Shown here in pieces: positions 8,460 to 17,265 of a DNA stretch of 64,000 bases. The notes beneath the pieces are model-generated. The model was not told where the DNA came from and made no database searches. It saw only the letters and a list, made by a program, of their open reading frames with translations. This stretch comes from Glaciibacter superstes DSM 21135 (GTDB lineage Bacteria; Actinomycetota; Actinomycetes; Actinomycetales; Microbacteriaceae). A program made the translations under genes and the position numbers. Numbering within the stretch: the first letter of the stretch is position 1; each line of letters begins with the position of its first letter. The DNA is taken from positions 295,626 to 359,625 of the forward strand of contig NZ_ATWH01000004.1 of NCBI RefSeq assembly GCF_000421145.1, written 5' to 3'.

Positions 8460-9287
8460 TCACCGCTCGTTCATATGCGAAACGAAGAGTTTGCTGAGAA
8501 TCGGCTCGAGCGTGTCGTAGAGGTCGGGTGCGCCGGCGATCAGCAGGTCGCTGCTTTCGCGGTCCGTGCCGAAGGCGCCGACCTTGGCGCCGGCCTCTCG
8601 TGCAATGAGGGCGCCGGCGGCGTGGTCCCAGGGGTTCAGGCCGCGTTCGTAGTAGAGGTCGATTCTGCCGGAGGCGACGGAGCACAGGTCGAGCGCGGCC
8701 GAACCGATGCGACGGATGTCCCTGACCGTTTCGACGAGACCGCCGATGACCTTCGCCTGCCGCACTCGGCGGGCTGCACTGTAGGAGAAGCCGGTGCCGA
8801 CCAGGGCGAGCGGCAGCGGCACTCCGGTGTTCGCCTGGAGTCGCCGGTCACCGAGGTAGGCGCCGCCCCCGGCCGATGCCGTGAACAGTTCGCCGGTCGC
8901 CGGGTTGAATACGACGCCGGCAAGTGCGGTCCAGGTGGTCGGTTCTGGGTCGCCTTCGACGACGGCGATGCTGACCGCGTAGGCCGGGATGCCGTAGAGG
9001 AAGTTGACGGTGCCGTCGATGGGATCGACGACCCAGGTGAGACCGGATGTACCTGGTGTGGCCTCTGACTCTTCACCGTAGAAGCCATCGTCCGGTCGCG
9101 CTTCGGCAATCAGGCGGCGGATGAGGACCTCGGTCTCGCGGTCGGCGTGCGTCACGATGTCTTCTGGTGCCGACTTCGTTTCGGCGACTTCCACGCCTTC
9201 AGAGCGGCGGCGGGCGGCCAGCTCGCCGGCCTCGATCGCGATCGTGCGGGCCAGATCGAGCAGTTCTGCTGGGGAAGGTGTCGTCAT
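8460..9287 (-). CDS. suhB: Inositol monophosphatase family protein
   Basis: Mg-dependent, Li-sensitive phosphatase family, 275 residues; likely substrates are inositol-1-phosphate or related sugar phosphates. The conserved metal-site blocks are visible: E of GEESEA (about residue 72), DPIDGTVNF (about 93-101) and WDHAAGALIAREAG near 215-228. In actinobacteria the product inositol feeds phosphatidylinositol and mycothiol synthesis. The ATG start is 275 codons upstream of the stop, the usual family length. The next gene on this strand encodes the M23 peptidase, 243 bp downstream, so they may be co-transcribed. The exact substrate is not decidable from sequence. Confidence 0.88.
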   Translation of the reverse strand: MTTPSPAELLDLARTIAIEAGELAARRRSEGVEVAETKSAPEDIVTHADRETEVLIRRLIAEARPDDGFYGEESEATPGTSGLTWVVDPIDGTVNFLYGIPAYAVSIAVVEGDPEPTTWTALAGVVFNPATGELFTASAGGGAYLGDRRLQANTGVPLPLALVGTGFSYSAARRVRQAKVIGGLVETVRDIRRIGSAALDLCSVASGRIDLYYERGLNPWDHAAGALIAREAGAKVGAFGTDRESSDLLIAGAPDLYDTLEPILSKLFVSHMNER

Positions 9288-9418
9288 GCTCCCACGCTAC
9301 CCAACTGGGGTGACGACCACAGCGGCGAGCGCGCAACCTACGTCAAGACACGCAGAGCGACGTGACACGTTTGTGCGATCCGTAAATTTGCCGCCGAATT
9401 GTCGACAGATCGGATGAA

Positions 9419-10156
9419 GTGGCTACGTACACTGATCCGATGATGGCAACGCGATACGTGACTGATACGGCCAGAGCGAACTGGAGTTCGCTGTTCGCGG
9501 GGATCATCGGCATCGCCGTGGCCGTGTGGCTCGCAGCAACGCGAGGTGACCTCGCGAACATCGAGCCCCTTTCGTTCACGATCGACATCTATCTGCTGAT
9601 GTGGCCCACTTTCGGCGGCATTTACCTCATCTGGACGCACGTTGTTTACTCCAACCAAGGTCCACGGTCCCTCGGTTCGCACGCCAGGCGAGAGAGGGAG
9701 CTCCAACGACGCTGGTGGTCATGGCTCGCCGGTTACGGTGGCGCATCGGGTTGGACGCTGGCGGCTGCGTTCGTCGCCGTTCTTGTGACTGTCCTCATCG
9801 CCCAGAATGCCCTCTATCGGAGCGACCCGCTGTATGTCGCGTTGGGACTGCTCAGCGTGGCCACATCCTGGGCTCTGATGGTCTACTCGTTTGCGCTTCA
9901 GTACCTTCGACTCGAATCCAGCGGCAGCGACGGAGAAATCGAGCACATCACGATGGACCTCGAAGGGGACCCGCGGTTCAGCGACTACCTGACTCTCGCC
10001 GTCCTTCTCTCCACGATGGCGGCGACCGTCTCAGCGAAGATCCGCACGCGCAAGGCGTGGTCCCTGGTGAGAACACACGTGCTGTTCGCTTTCACGTTCA
10101 ACTCGGTGATAGTGGCCATGGTCGTGTCGCTTCTCTTTGGCGGGCTTGTCCGCTAA
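9419..10156 (+). CDS. DUF1345 family membrane protein
   Basis: Integral membrane protein of 245 residues with about five hydrophobic segments: near 25-42, 58-72, 108-130, 140-160 and a C-terminal pair. The C-terminal block beginning FSDYLTLAVLLS, together with RTHVLFAFTFNSVIVA, is typical of DUF1345 proteins. The start taken is GTG 9419; an in-frame ATG at 9440 is also possible. No function is established for the family. It stands alone between the inositol phosphatase gene (divergent) and tRNA-Tyr (opposite strand). Confidence 0.75.
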   Translation: MATYTDPMMATRYVTDTARANWSSLFAGIIGIAVAVWLAATRGDLANIEPLSFTIDIYLLMWPTFGGIYLIWTHVVYSNQGPRSLGSHARRERELQRRWWSWLAGYGGASGWTLAAAFVAVLVTVLIAQNALYRSDPLYVALGLLSVATSWALMVYSFALQYLRLESSGSDGEIEHITMDLEGDPRFSDYLTLAVLLSTMAATVSAKIRTRKAWSLVRTHVLFAFTFNSVIVAMVVSLLFGGLVR

Positions 10157-10208
10157 GACGCGCGTAAATGAGGAATCGGGTGGGCTGGCTGGACGTTCTC
10201 CGAGAGGG

Positions 10209-10290
10209 TGGCGAGTGAGGGATTCGAACCCCCGAATGCTGAGCAGTCTGATTTACAGTCAGATCCCTTTGGCCGCTTGGGTAACTCGCC
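10209..10290 (-). tRNA. tRNA-Tyr (anticodon GTA)
   Basis: On the minus strand the acceptor arms GGCGAGT and ACTCGCC pair perfectly, followed by discriminator A. The anticodon loop reads CTGTAAA, giving GTA. The T-loop GGTTCGAATCC is canonical. The 82-nt length with a long variable arm is right for a class II tRNA-Tyr. The CCA end is not encoded. Confidence 0.97.
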
Positions 10291-10468
10291 ATGCGCACCC
10301 GACCATATGCAGAACACCTGACCGAAGACGCTGAACAAGAATACAAGGCACATGCCCCCAGCGAGAAATCAGCCGGTCAGGCCGCACCACCGAGCCCGCT
10401 CACCCGCCTCTCTCGGTATGATCTGAACACCCCTCTCCCCCGCACCAACTCGCTGTCAAAGGAAGCCC

Positions 10469-11485
10469 ATGGTCGGCATCGACGAGGTCGCCCGCCTGGC
10501 CGGCGTCTCCACCGCCACGGTCTCGCGCGCCCTGAGCGGCAACGGCCACGTCTCCCCGACGACCAGGGTCAAGGTCGAGGCGGCAGCGGGCGAACTCGGC
10601 TACGTGGTCTCCTCGAGCGCCTCGAGCCTCGCATCCGGTCGCATGAAGAACGTCGGCGTCGTTGTCCCCTTCCTCGGACGCTGGTACTTCTCCAGCGTCG
10701 TGGAGGGCGCCCAGCAATCGCTGCTGCGGCAGGGCTACGACCTCACCCTCTACAACCTCACCGGCGGCGGCGAGGAGCGACGTAGCGTCTTCGAGCACTT
10801 CCTGCTTCGCCAGCGAGTGGATGCCGTGATCGCGATCTCGCTGGAACTGACCGAAAGCGAGGTGGCCCGCCTGCACGCGCTCGGAAAGCCACTCGTGGGC
10901 GTCGGCGGCCCCATCGAAGGCGTGCGCACCCTCACCATCGACGACGTGGCGGTCGCCCGTCTCGCGACCGAGCACCTGCTGGCCCTTGGCCACAGTCGCA
11001 TCGCGCACATCGGCGGCAACAACGCCTTCGACGTCGACTTCCACCTTCCGACGAACCGCCGCGTCGGCTACGAAGCAGCGCTGGAGGCGGCCGGAATCAC
11101 CGTCTCACCCGAGAACTTCCAGCCGGCTGACTTCACGATCCGCGGCGGCTACCAGGCGGCCAAGCAGCTGCTCGGTCGGCCCCACGACCGGCCCACCGCC
11201 ATCTTCGCGGCCTCCGACGAAATGGCGATCGGCAGCATCCTAGCCGCCCGCGACCTGGGACTCTCCGTTCCACGCGACGTCTCCGTGATCGGCATCGACG
11301 ACCACGACCTCGCCGATTTCTTCGGCCTGAGCACGGTGGCGCAGTTCCCACGCGGGCTCGGTGAGAAGGCGGTCGAGATCCTGATGGACCAGCTGCACCC
11401 TGGCAAGCGCGACCAGGAGGGCCTGAACACCCCCATGCCGTTCGAGCTGATCGTGCGCTCGAGCACCGCCCGCCCACCGGAGTAG
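10469..11485 (+). CDS. LacI/GalR family transcriptional regulator
   Basis: DNA-binding repressor of 338 residues. The N-terminal helix-turn-helix reads IDEVARLAGVSTATVSRAL (residues 4-22), followed by the hinge helix region and a periplasmic-binding-protein-like sugar-binding core with the C-terminal motif SVIGIDDHDLADF. A GGAAG ribosome-binding site precedes the ATG. It stands alone between tRNA-Tyr and yajQ. It could be the repressor of the mal/GH13 operators at 3803 and 3903, being the only LacI-type regulator in the window, but it is 6.5 kb away and the link is inferred. Confidence 0.9.
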   Translation: MVGIDEVARLAGVSTATVSRALSGNGHVSPTTRVKVEAAAGELGYVVSSSASSLASGRMKNVGVVVPFLGRWYFSSVVEGAQQSLLRQGYDLTLYNLTGGGEERRSVFEHFLLRQRVDAVIAISLELTESEVARLHALGKPLVGVGGPIEGVRTLTIDDVAVARLATEHLLALGHSRIAHIGGNNAFDVDFHLPTNRRVGYEAALEAAGITVSPENFQPADFTIRGGYQAAKQLLGRPHDRPTAIFAASDEMAIGSILAARDLGLSVPRDVSVIGIDDHDLADFFGLSTVAQFPRGLGEKAVEILMDQLHPGKRDQEGLNTPMPFELIVRSSTARPPE

Positions 11486-11575
11486 CCCGCGGCATCCGTC
11501 GACGTCGCTCACGGGTGGATGCCGGCGGCACCAGCGAGCGCACGCTCGGCGCGCGGTCTGGGTACCATGGCAGAC

Positions 11576-12064
11576 ATGGCTGATTCAACGTTTGACATCG
11601 TGAGCAAGGTCGACCAGATGGAGGCGGACAACGCCCTCCACCAGGCGCAGAAGGAAATCGCCCAGCGTTACGACTTCAAGAACGTGGGCGCGTCCATCGA
11701 GCAGAGCGGCGAGAAGGTGCTGCTCAAGGCAAACAGTGAGGAGCGCGTCAAGGCGATCCTCGAGGTATTCGAGGCCAAGCTCATCAAGCGCGGCATCTCC
11801 CTGCGCAGCCTCGACGCCGGCGAACCGTACGCCTCAGGCAAGGAGTTCCGTCTCGAGGCATCGATGAAGGCCGGCATCGACCAGGAGAACGCGAAGAAGA
11901 TCAACAAGATCATCCGCGACGAGGCGCCCAAGAGCGTCAAGACCCAGATCCAGGGTGATGAACTGCGCGTCAGCTCGAAGAGCCGTGACGACCTGCAGGC
12001 GACCATGGCGCTGCTCAAGGGCAAGGACCTCGACGTCGCCCTGCAGTACACGAACTTCCGCTGA
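11576..12064 (+). CDS. yajQ: YajQ family nucleotide-binding protein
   Basis: Small cytoplasmic protein of 162 residues, the usual YajQ length. The start at 11576 gives the conserved opening [12 protein letters not shown]; earlier in-frame starts at 11519 and 11567 would add non-conserved residues. Other family marks are [13 protein letters not shown] and a C-terminal QYTNFR. Some YajQ proteins bind cyclic di-GMP or nucleic acid, but the role is not settled. The downstream flank was an inverted-repeat structure before the IS1380-type element inserted. Confidence 0.93.
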   Translation: MADSTFDIVSKVDQMEADNALHQAQKEIAQRYDFKNVGASIEQSGEKVLLKANSEERVKAILEVFEAKLIKRGISLRSLDAGEPYASGKEFRLEASMKAGIDQENAKKINKIIRDEAPKSVKTQIQGDELRVSSKSRDDLQATMALLKGKDLDVALQYTNFR

Positions 12065-12133
12065 CGCGACCTGCCGAAGCCGCGGCATCCGTCACCCCGG
12101 CACTGCCCTGATCCTCGCCGAACCGTGACTTAT

Positions 12134-13783
12134 CCTCGATCCACCGATGTGAGTTGTGAGGGTGCGGCGGTTTAAACCGAGAATGCCTTTCTGATCTGGG
12201 AAAATTGGTTTGTCTAGAACCGGGTTTTCACGGAAAAGGAAGGCACCTCGTAGATGCAACTTTCTCATACTTCCCGAACGGTGTCAGCGTCGTTCGATGA
12301 CCCGAACTTGGTGTCCTTTGCCGGGCTGGTGCCGGTAATGGCTCTGGCTCAGAAAGCCGGGCTGGGTGCGTTGGCCAGTCGGTGGTTGTCCGTCCCGACG
12401 GACAAGGGCGCCAACGCGGGATTGAAAGTGACGTCGTTGGTGGCGGGCATGGTCGCCGGCGCCGATTCCATCGACGATATGGCGTTGCTTCGACACGGCG
12501 GGATGGGGAAACTGTTCTCGTCCTGCTGCGCCCCGTCGACATTGGGGCAGTTCCTGCGCACGTTCCGGTTTGGTCATGTCCGCCAACTCGATGCGGTCGC
12601 ATCCCGGTTCCTGACCGGCTTGGCCGAGCACACGCCGCTGTTGGGGACAGCGGAATCTCACGTGCTGGTCGATATCGACGACACCATCGTCGAGGTCCAC
12701 GGGCACCAGAAGCAAAGCTCAAGCTACGGGTATTCCGGCGTCAAGGGGTTGAATGTGTGCCTCGCGACGGTGTCCACACCCGATCGGGCACCGGTGATCG
12801 CCTCCCACCGGCTCCGCAGAGGAGCGGCGAGCTCATCTCGCGGGGCGTCGAAATTCATCGCGGACACCCTCGCCGCTGTCAGGCGGCTGCACGGCACGAA
12901 CACGCCGATCCTGCTCCGCATGGATTCCGCTTTCTTCGGCCACCCGTCCGTGTCCGCGGCGCTAAAGGCCGGGGCGGAGGTTTCCGTCACCGCCCGGTTG
13001 AACCCATCGGTCAAGACCGCGATCGGCAAGATCAGCGACGACGCCTGGCACGGCATCGAATACTCCGACGCGATCTATGACGAGGACACCCGACGGTGGA
13101 TCTCCTCCGCCGAGGTCGCAGAGATCGACTACACCGCGTTCGCATCAAAGCACAAGGGCCACGCCATCGCGGGTCGACTGATCGTGCGGCGTGTTCCGGA
13201 AGGGAACCCGAAAGCCGTTACCGGCCAGGCCACCCTGTTCGATACCTACCGGTTCCATGCGTTCTTCACCAACAGCACCCTCGACACGATCACCGCGGAT
13301 AAGACCCACCGCGCTCACGCGATCATCGAGCAAGTCAACGCGGACGTGAAGAACAGCGCCCTGGCACATCTGCCCTCAGGCAAGTTCAACGCGAACGCCG
13401 CTTGGCTGGTCCTGGCCTGCATCGCTTTCAACCTCACCCGCGCAGCCGCCACCCTCGCCAACGGCACTTTCATCAAAGCAACAACCCAGACAACACGCCG
13501 GAAGCTGATCAGCGTGCCCGCACGGATCGCGACCTCGGCACGGAAATCTCGCCTACACCTACCCGAAAACTGGCCATGGGCAACCAACTGGTCCACTCTC
13601 TTCACCAGCGTTTGCGGGCCTCCCACGAAGACCGCCACCTGACCAACAGCCCCACCGGGGCCCGATCACGACACATGTGGAACACTACCGACAGCGAGGC
13701 CGGAACATCACCCACGCCCTCCCTCGGCCGCGCCCGCAAAACCAGTGCAAACCATACCCACGCGCGACATCGGTGGATCGAGG
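12134..13783 (+). mobile_element. IS1380-family insertion sequence, complete, 1650 bp
   Basis: The ends CCTCGATCCACCGATGT (12134-12150) and ACATCGGTGGATCGAGG (13767-13783) form a perfect 17-bp terminal inverted repeat. The pentamer CTTAT flanks both ends (12129-12133 and 13784-13788) as a target-site duplication. One full-length transposase gene lies between them, with a 119-bp left lead and a 124-bp right tail that has no other gene. Perfect ends, target duplication and open frame point to a recent, possibly active insertion. Confidence 0.95.
12254..13642 (+). CDS. IS1380-family transposase
   Basis: DDE transposase of 462 residues. Candidate catalytic acids lie in LVDIDDTIVEVHG (about residues 136-148), LRMDSAFFG (about 219-227) and the C-terminal RAHAIIEQVNADVK (about 356-369). 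The protein is full length and starts with ATG within the element. No frameshift or internal stop is seen. Its codon use is similar in GC to the host, so origin from another high-GC actinobacterium is likely. Confidence 0.93.
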   Translation: MQLSHTSRTVSASFDDPNLVSFAGLVPVMALAQKAGLGALASRWLSVPTDKGANAGLKVTSLVAGMVAGADSIDDMALLRHGGMGKLFSSCCAPSTLGQFLRTFRFGHVRQLDAVASRFLTGLAEHTPLLGTAESHVLVDIDDTIVEVHGHQKQSSSYGYSGVKGLNVCLATVSTPDRAPVIASHRLRRGAASSSRGASKFIADTLAAVRRLHGTNTPILLRMDSAFFGHPSVSAALKAGAEVSVTARLNPSVKTAIGKISDDAWHGIEYSDAIYDEDTRRWISSAEVAEIDYTAFASKHKGHAIAGRLIVRRVPEGNPKAVTGQATLFDTYRFHAFFTNSTLDTITADKTHRAHAIIEQVNADVKNSALAHLPSGKFNANAAWLVLACIAFNLTRAAATLANGTFIKATTQTTRRKLISVPARIATSARKSRLHLPENWPWATNWSTLFTSVCGPPTKTAT

Positions 13784-13829
13784 CTTATGCACGTTCCCAG
13801 CGCTGGGAAGGTGCTCAACTCACGGTTCG
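13784..13829. other. Right part of a large palindrome split by the insertion sequence
   Basis: A perfect 16-bp palindrome TTCCCAGCGCTGGGAA (13794-13809) is followed by TCACGGTTCG (13820-13829). The complement of that arm, CGAACCGTGA, lies at 12119-12128 on the far side of the insertion sequence. Removing the element and one CTTAT copy rebuilds a hairpin of about 55 nt between the convergent yajQ and fprA-like genes. It may be a bidirectional terminator or a REP-like element. Confidence 0.7.
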
Positions 13830-13854
13830 CGAGCGCAAAACTGACGAGCGCGCG

Positions 13855-15237
13855 CTACTCGGCGCGGGAGATGCGCACCATGTCGTCGCGCGGCACAACC
13901 TTGACCCGCGCCCGGCCCTCGCCAGACCCGAGCCCGATCTCGTGCTGGTCGAGGTTGTGCCAGCCGTCGAGGTCGGTGTACTTGATCCCGCGCGAATCGA
14001 GCAGGTCGCTCACGCTCTGCTCAGAAGGCGACTCGGGCCGCCACCAGTTGCCGAGATCGTTGATCACGTGCCGGATGGTCTCCATGGCGTCTGACTTGGT
14101 GTGGCCGATGAGTCCGACCGGCCCGCGCTTGATCCACCCGGTGGCGTAGACGCCGTACATCTGCTCTGTCCAGCCGGCTGAACCCGACGTCGGGTCGGCC
14201 TTCCGCAGCACCTGGCCCTCACGGTTCGGGATGATCCCGCGCCGCTTGTCGAACGGAATGCCGGGCAACTGCGTGCCGAAATACCCGACGGCCCGGTACA
14301 CGGCCTGGATCGGCACCTCGCGGATCTCTCCTGTCCCCGCCACGCCACCCTCGCCATCCGGTGCCGTGCGCTCGTACCGAATCGCACCGACGCGCCCCGA
14401 GCCGTCATCGACGATCTCCAGCGGCTTCGCGAAGAAGTGCAGGTGCAGACGCCGGCTGGCCTCGCCGACCGGCCGCTGCCGCCACTGGTTCATCACCTTG
14501 TCGATCACGAAGACCTGCTTGTTGCTGGCGACCGCGGCGCGGGCGGCATCGTCGTAGTCGAAATCCTCTTCGTGGAGGATCATGTCCACATCGCGCAGTT
14601 CGCCGAGCTCGCGCAGTTCCAGCGGTGTGAATTTGACGGATGTCGGGCCACGCCGGCCGAACACGTGCACGTCGGTCACCGGCGAGGCTTTGAGCCCGTC
14701 ATAGACGTTCGCCGGAATCTCGGTCGGCAGCAGGTCATCGGCGTGCTTGGCGAGGATTCGTGAGACGTCGAGCGCCACGTTGCCGTTGCCGATGACGGCA
14801 ACCTCCCTGGCCTCAAGCGGCCAGGTGCGCGGAAAATCGGGGTGGCCGTCGAACCAGCTGACGAACTCCGCCGCTCCGTACGACCCCTCGAGCTCGATTC
14901 CGGGAATGTTCAGGCTCGCGTCGCGCACCGCCCCGGTTGAGAAGATCACCGCGTTGTAGTGCTTCTTCAGGTCGTCGAGTGTGATGTCGGTTCCGAATTG
15001 CACGTTGCCGAACAGACGGATGTCGCCGCGGTCGAGCACGTCTCGCAGCGCGTTGATGATGCCCTTTATACGCGGGTGGTCTGGAGCAACCCCGTAGCGC
15101 ACCAGTCCGTAGGGCGCCGGCAGGTGGTCGAAGAGGTCGATGGAGACCTCGAAGTTGCGTTCAGCCTTCAGCAGGATGTCTGCTGCATAGATGCCGGCCG
15201 GTCCTGCGCCGACGATGGCCAGTCGTAGTTTCGTCAT
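13855..15237 (-). CDS. fprA: FAD-dependent ferredoxin/adrenodoxin-type NADP reductase (FprA-like)
   Basis: Flavoprotein of 460 residues moving electrons between NADPH and ferredoxin. The ATG at 15237 is chosen because it gives LRLAIVGAGPAGIYAAD at the very N-terminus (FAD dinucleotide motif) and has GAAAGG upstream. Next come LPAPYGLVRYGVAPDHP, typical of the adrenodoxin-reductase/FprA class; a second nucleotide motif VIGNGNVALDV near residue 150; and TGWIKRGPVGLIGH near the C-terminus. It heads toward the insertion-sequence junction and follows the polyprenyl synthase gene (20-bp gap), so the two and menG are likely one operon. Confidence 0.9.
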   Translation of the reverse strand: MTKLRLAIVGAGPAGIYAADILLKAERNFEVSIDLFDHLPAPYGLVRYGVAPDHPRIKGIINALRDVLDRGDIRLFGNVQFGTDITLDDLKKHYNAVIFSTGAVRDASLNIPGIELEGSYGAAEFVSWFDGHPDFPRTWPLEAREVAVIGNGNVALDVSRILAKHADDLLPTEIPANVYDGLKASPVTDVHVFGRRGPTSVKFTPLELRELGELRDVDMILHEEDFDYDDAARAAVASNKQVFVIDKVMNQWRQRPVGEASRRLHLHFFAKPLEIVDDGSGRVGAIRYERTAPDGEGGVAGTGEIREVPIQAVYRAVGYFGTQLPGIPFDKRRGIIPNREGQVLRKADPTSGSAGWTEQMYGVYATGWIKRGPVGLIGHTKSDAMETIRHVINDLGNWWRPESPSEQSVSDLLDSRGIKYTDLDGWHNLDQHEIGLGSGEGRARVKVVPRDDMVRISRAE

Positions 15238-15257
15238 ATGAGCCTTTCTCGCACGGA

Positions 15258-16463
15258 CTAACTCGACCGTTCGACGATCGTGTCCGCAAACTTCGTCAAA
15301 GCCTTCTTCACCGAGCCGGCAGGAAGCGGAGCGAGCGCGGCGACCGCGGCGCGCGCCCAACTGTGGGCCTCGGCCAGCGTCTGCGCGGTGACCTTATGCT
15401 CGCGCAATGCGACGACGGCCGCGTTGATGGTCTCTTCGCTCGGAGCCGGTTCGCGCGCCGGCTGCCCTGCAGCGGCCTGGCCGAGCCCGGCCTGGTCGGC
15501 AACGGATGTCGTGGGCCCGGTAGGCCCGTGGGCGGAAGTGACCGGCAGCGGCCCGGTCGCCTGCATACCGTTCAGACCGAATGCGCTACCCAGCACCTCG
15601 CCCTCCAGATGCGCAAGCAACTGGGCGTCTGAGGCATCCGTCTTCGCTCGCTCGCGCAGCCGAAGCAATGGAAGGGTCGCGACGCCGGCGCGGAGATCGG
15701 TGCCAGGGACCTTGCCGGTCTCCTCCGGCTGCGGGGAGAGGTCGATGACGTCGTCGATGAGCTGGAATGCCACGCCGATCTTCTCACCGAACTCGACCAG
15801 TGGGGTCTCGTATTCTGCGGGAGCTCCGGAGAACACGATGCCGGCCTGTGCAGCGGCCGCTATGAGCGACCCGGTCTTGTCTGCGAGCACCTGGATGTAG
15901 TGCTGTACAGGGTCTTCGCCGTCTTGTGGCCCGATTGTCTCGTGCAACTGGCCGAGAACCAGGCGTTCGAAGGTGCTCGCCTGCAGGCGGATGGCGCGCT
16001 CGCCGAGCCTGGCCATCAGCTGGCTTGCCCTGGCGAACAGCAGGTCGCCGGTGAGGATGGCGACGGAGTTGCCCCAGACCGTCTGGGCGCTCGGCACCCC
16101 GCGGCGCCGGTCGGAATCGTCCATGACGTCATCGTGGTAGAGAGAGGCGAGGTGGGTGATCTCGATCGCGGTGGCGGCTGTGACGACGTCGGAGACCGCC
16201 CCGTCACCGAGGTGTGCGGTGAGCAGGGCGAGCATCGGTCGTACCCGCTTGCCGCCGGCATTCAGGAGATAACGGCCGGTCGCGTCGGCGATCTGGTCGG
16301 CGAATCTGACCTCGGCAAGCAGTCCGGCCTCGACGGAATCGAGCCCGGTTTCGATGTCTGAGGCGAGGCCGCGGTCTGCGGCTGTCGAGAAGATGCGATC
16401 GGTCAGGCCGAGTTGCGACGTCATCGACGAGCTGCGACGGACCACAGGGGAGCTCGGTTTCAC
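15258..16463 (-). CDS. Polyprenyl diphosphate synthase (menaquinone side chain)
   Basis: Class I trans-prenyltransferase of 401 residues that would build the long prenyl tail used by MenA. Marks: GGKRVRP (70-76), the first Asp-rich motif DDVMD (111-115), the HETIG region, and the second Asp-rich motif DDVID near residue 240. An extra Gly/Pro/Ala-rich stretch of roughly 50 residues sits between the core and the last helices; this is unusual for the family. The start is GTG 16463; a later ATG (MTSQLGL) is possible. It lies between menG and the reductase gene on the same strand. Chain length cannot be read confidently. Confidence 0.92.
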   Translation of the reverse strand: MKPSSPVVRRSSSMTSQLGLTDRIFSTAADRGLASDIETGLDSVEAGLLAEVRFADQIADATGRYLLNAGGKRVRPMLALLTAHLGDGAVSDVVTAATAIEITHLASLYHDDVMDDSDRRRGVPSAQTVWGNSVAILTGDLLFARASQLMARLGERAIRLQASTFERLVLGQLHETIGPQDGEDPVQHYIQVLADKTGSLIAAAAQAGIVFSGAPAEYETPLVEFGEKIGVAFQLIDDVIDLSPQPEETGKVPGTDLRAGVATLPLLRLRERAKTDASDAQLLAHLEGEVLGSAFGLNGMQATGPLPVTSAHGPTGPTTSVADQAGLGQAAAGQPAREPAPSEETINAAVVALREHKVTAQTLAEAHSWARAAVAALAPLPAGSVKKALTKFADTIVERSS

Positions 16464-16495
16464 TCTGTCAGCCTAGCGATTGAAAGGGGAGGGGG

Positions 16496-17212
16496 TCAGC
16501 GAGACCGCGAAGCGGGCTTCAGCCCGCGATGCAGCGCCACGACGCCGAAGGTCAGATTGCGGTAGGCCACGGCGGTGAAGCCCGCGTCTCGCAGCCAGCC
16601 GCTGAGTTCCCTCTGGGCCGGCCACGCGGCGATCGACTCGTCGAGGTAGTCGTACGCCTCCGAGTTCGACGACGACAGTCTGACGATGACCGGCATCACG
16701 ATATTGCGGTAGACGGAATAGCCGGCGCGCATGATCGCCAGCGGGGGCCGCGAGAACTCGGAGATGACAACACGGCCGCCGGGCTTCAGGACGCGGAAGA
16801 ACTCGGCGAGCGCGTTCTTCGGTTCGACAACGTTGCGCAACCCGAAGGAGATCGTGACGGCATCGAAGGAGTCGTCATCGAACGGAAGGGCAGTCGCATC
16901 CGCCTGCACGAACTCGATCAGCGGATTGTCCTGGTGGCGAGCGCGAGCGACGTCGATCATGCCGGCCGAGAAATCGGCGGCGACGACGTATGCGCCGGTC
17001 TTGGTCAGCGCCACACTCGACGTTCCGGTTCCGGCGGCGATGTCGAGGATGCGCTCGCCGGCCTTCGGATTCACGGCACGGGTGGTTGCGATGCGCCACA
17101 GCGCGTCATTGCCGAGGGCGAGCAGCCCGTTCGTGCGGTCGTAGTGTGTGGAGACCTCGTCGAACATCGCTGCCACCTGGGCGGGCTGCTTGCTGAGGTC
17201 TGCTCTGTTCAC
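16496..17212 (-). CDS. menG: Demethylmenaquinone methyltransferase
   Basis: SAM-dependent methyltransferase of 238 residues carrying out the last step of menaquinone synthesis. Family signatures: FDEVSTHYDRTNGLLALG near residue 18, the SAM loop ILDIAAGTGTSS (about 55-66), and the UbiE/MenG block AVTISFGLRNV with VLKPGGRVVISEFSRP. It is followed by the polyprenyl synthase and reductase genes. Upstream, 53 bp away, the sulfatase block begins. The rest of the men pathway starts only at 28557, so the accessory block appears to separate menG from menF. Confidence 0.95.
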   Translation of the reverse strand: MNRADLSKQPAQVAAMFDEVSTHYDRTNGLLALGNDALWRIATTRAVNPKAGERILDIAAGTGTSSVALTKTGAYVVAADFSAGMIDVARARHQDNPLIEFVQADATALPFDDDSFDAVTISFGLRNVVEPKNALAEFFRVLKPGGRVVISEFSRPPLAIMRAGYSVYRNIVMPVIVRLSSSNSEAYDYLDESIAAWPAQRELSGWLRDAGFTAVAYRNLTFGVVALHRGLKPASRSR

Positions 17213-17265
17213 CCCATCAGTCTAGGTTGCGCCCACTGGGAGAGCGGTCGATGGCGAAAGCACGC

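Noticed and set aside
10209..10290. tRNA-Tyr as an attachment site for an integrated element
   Set aside because: No integrase gene and no second copy of the tRNA 3' end were seen in the flanks.
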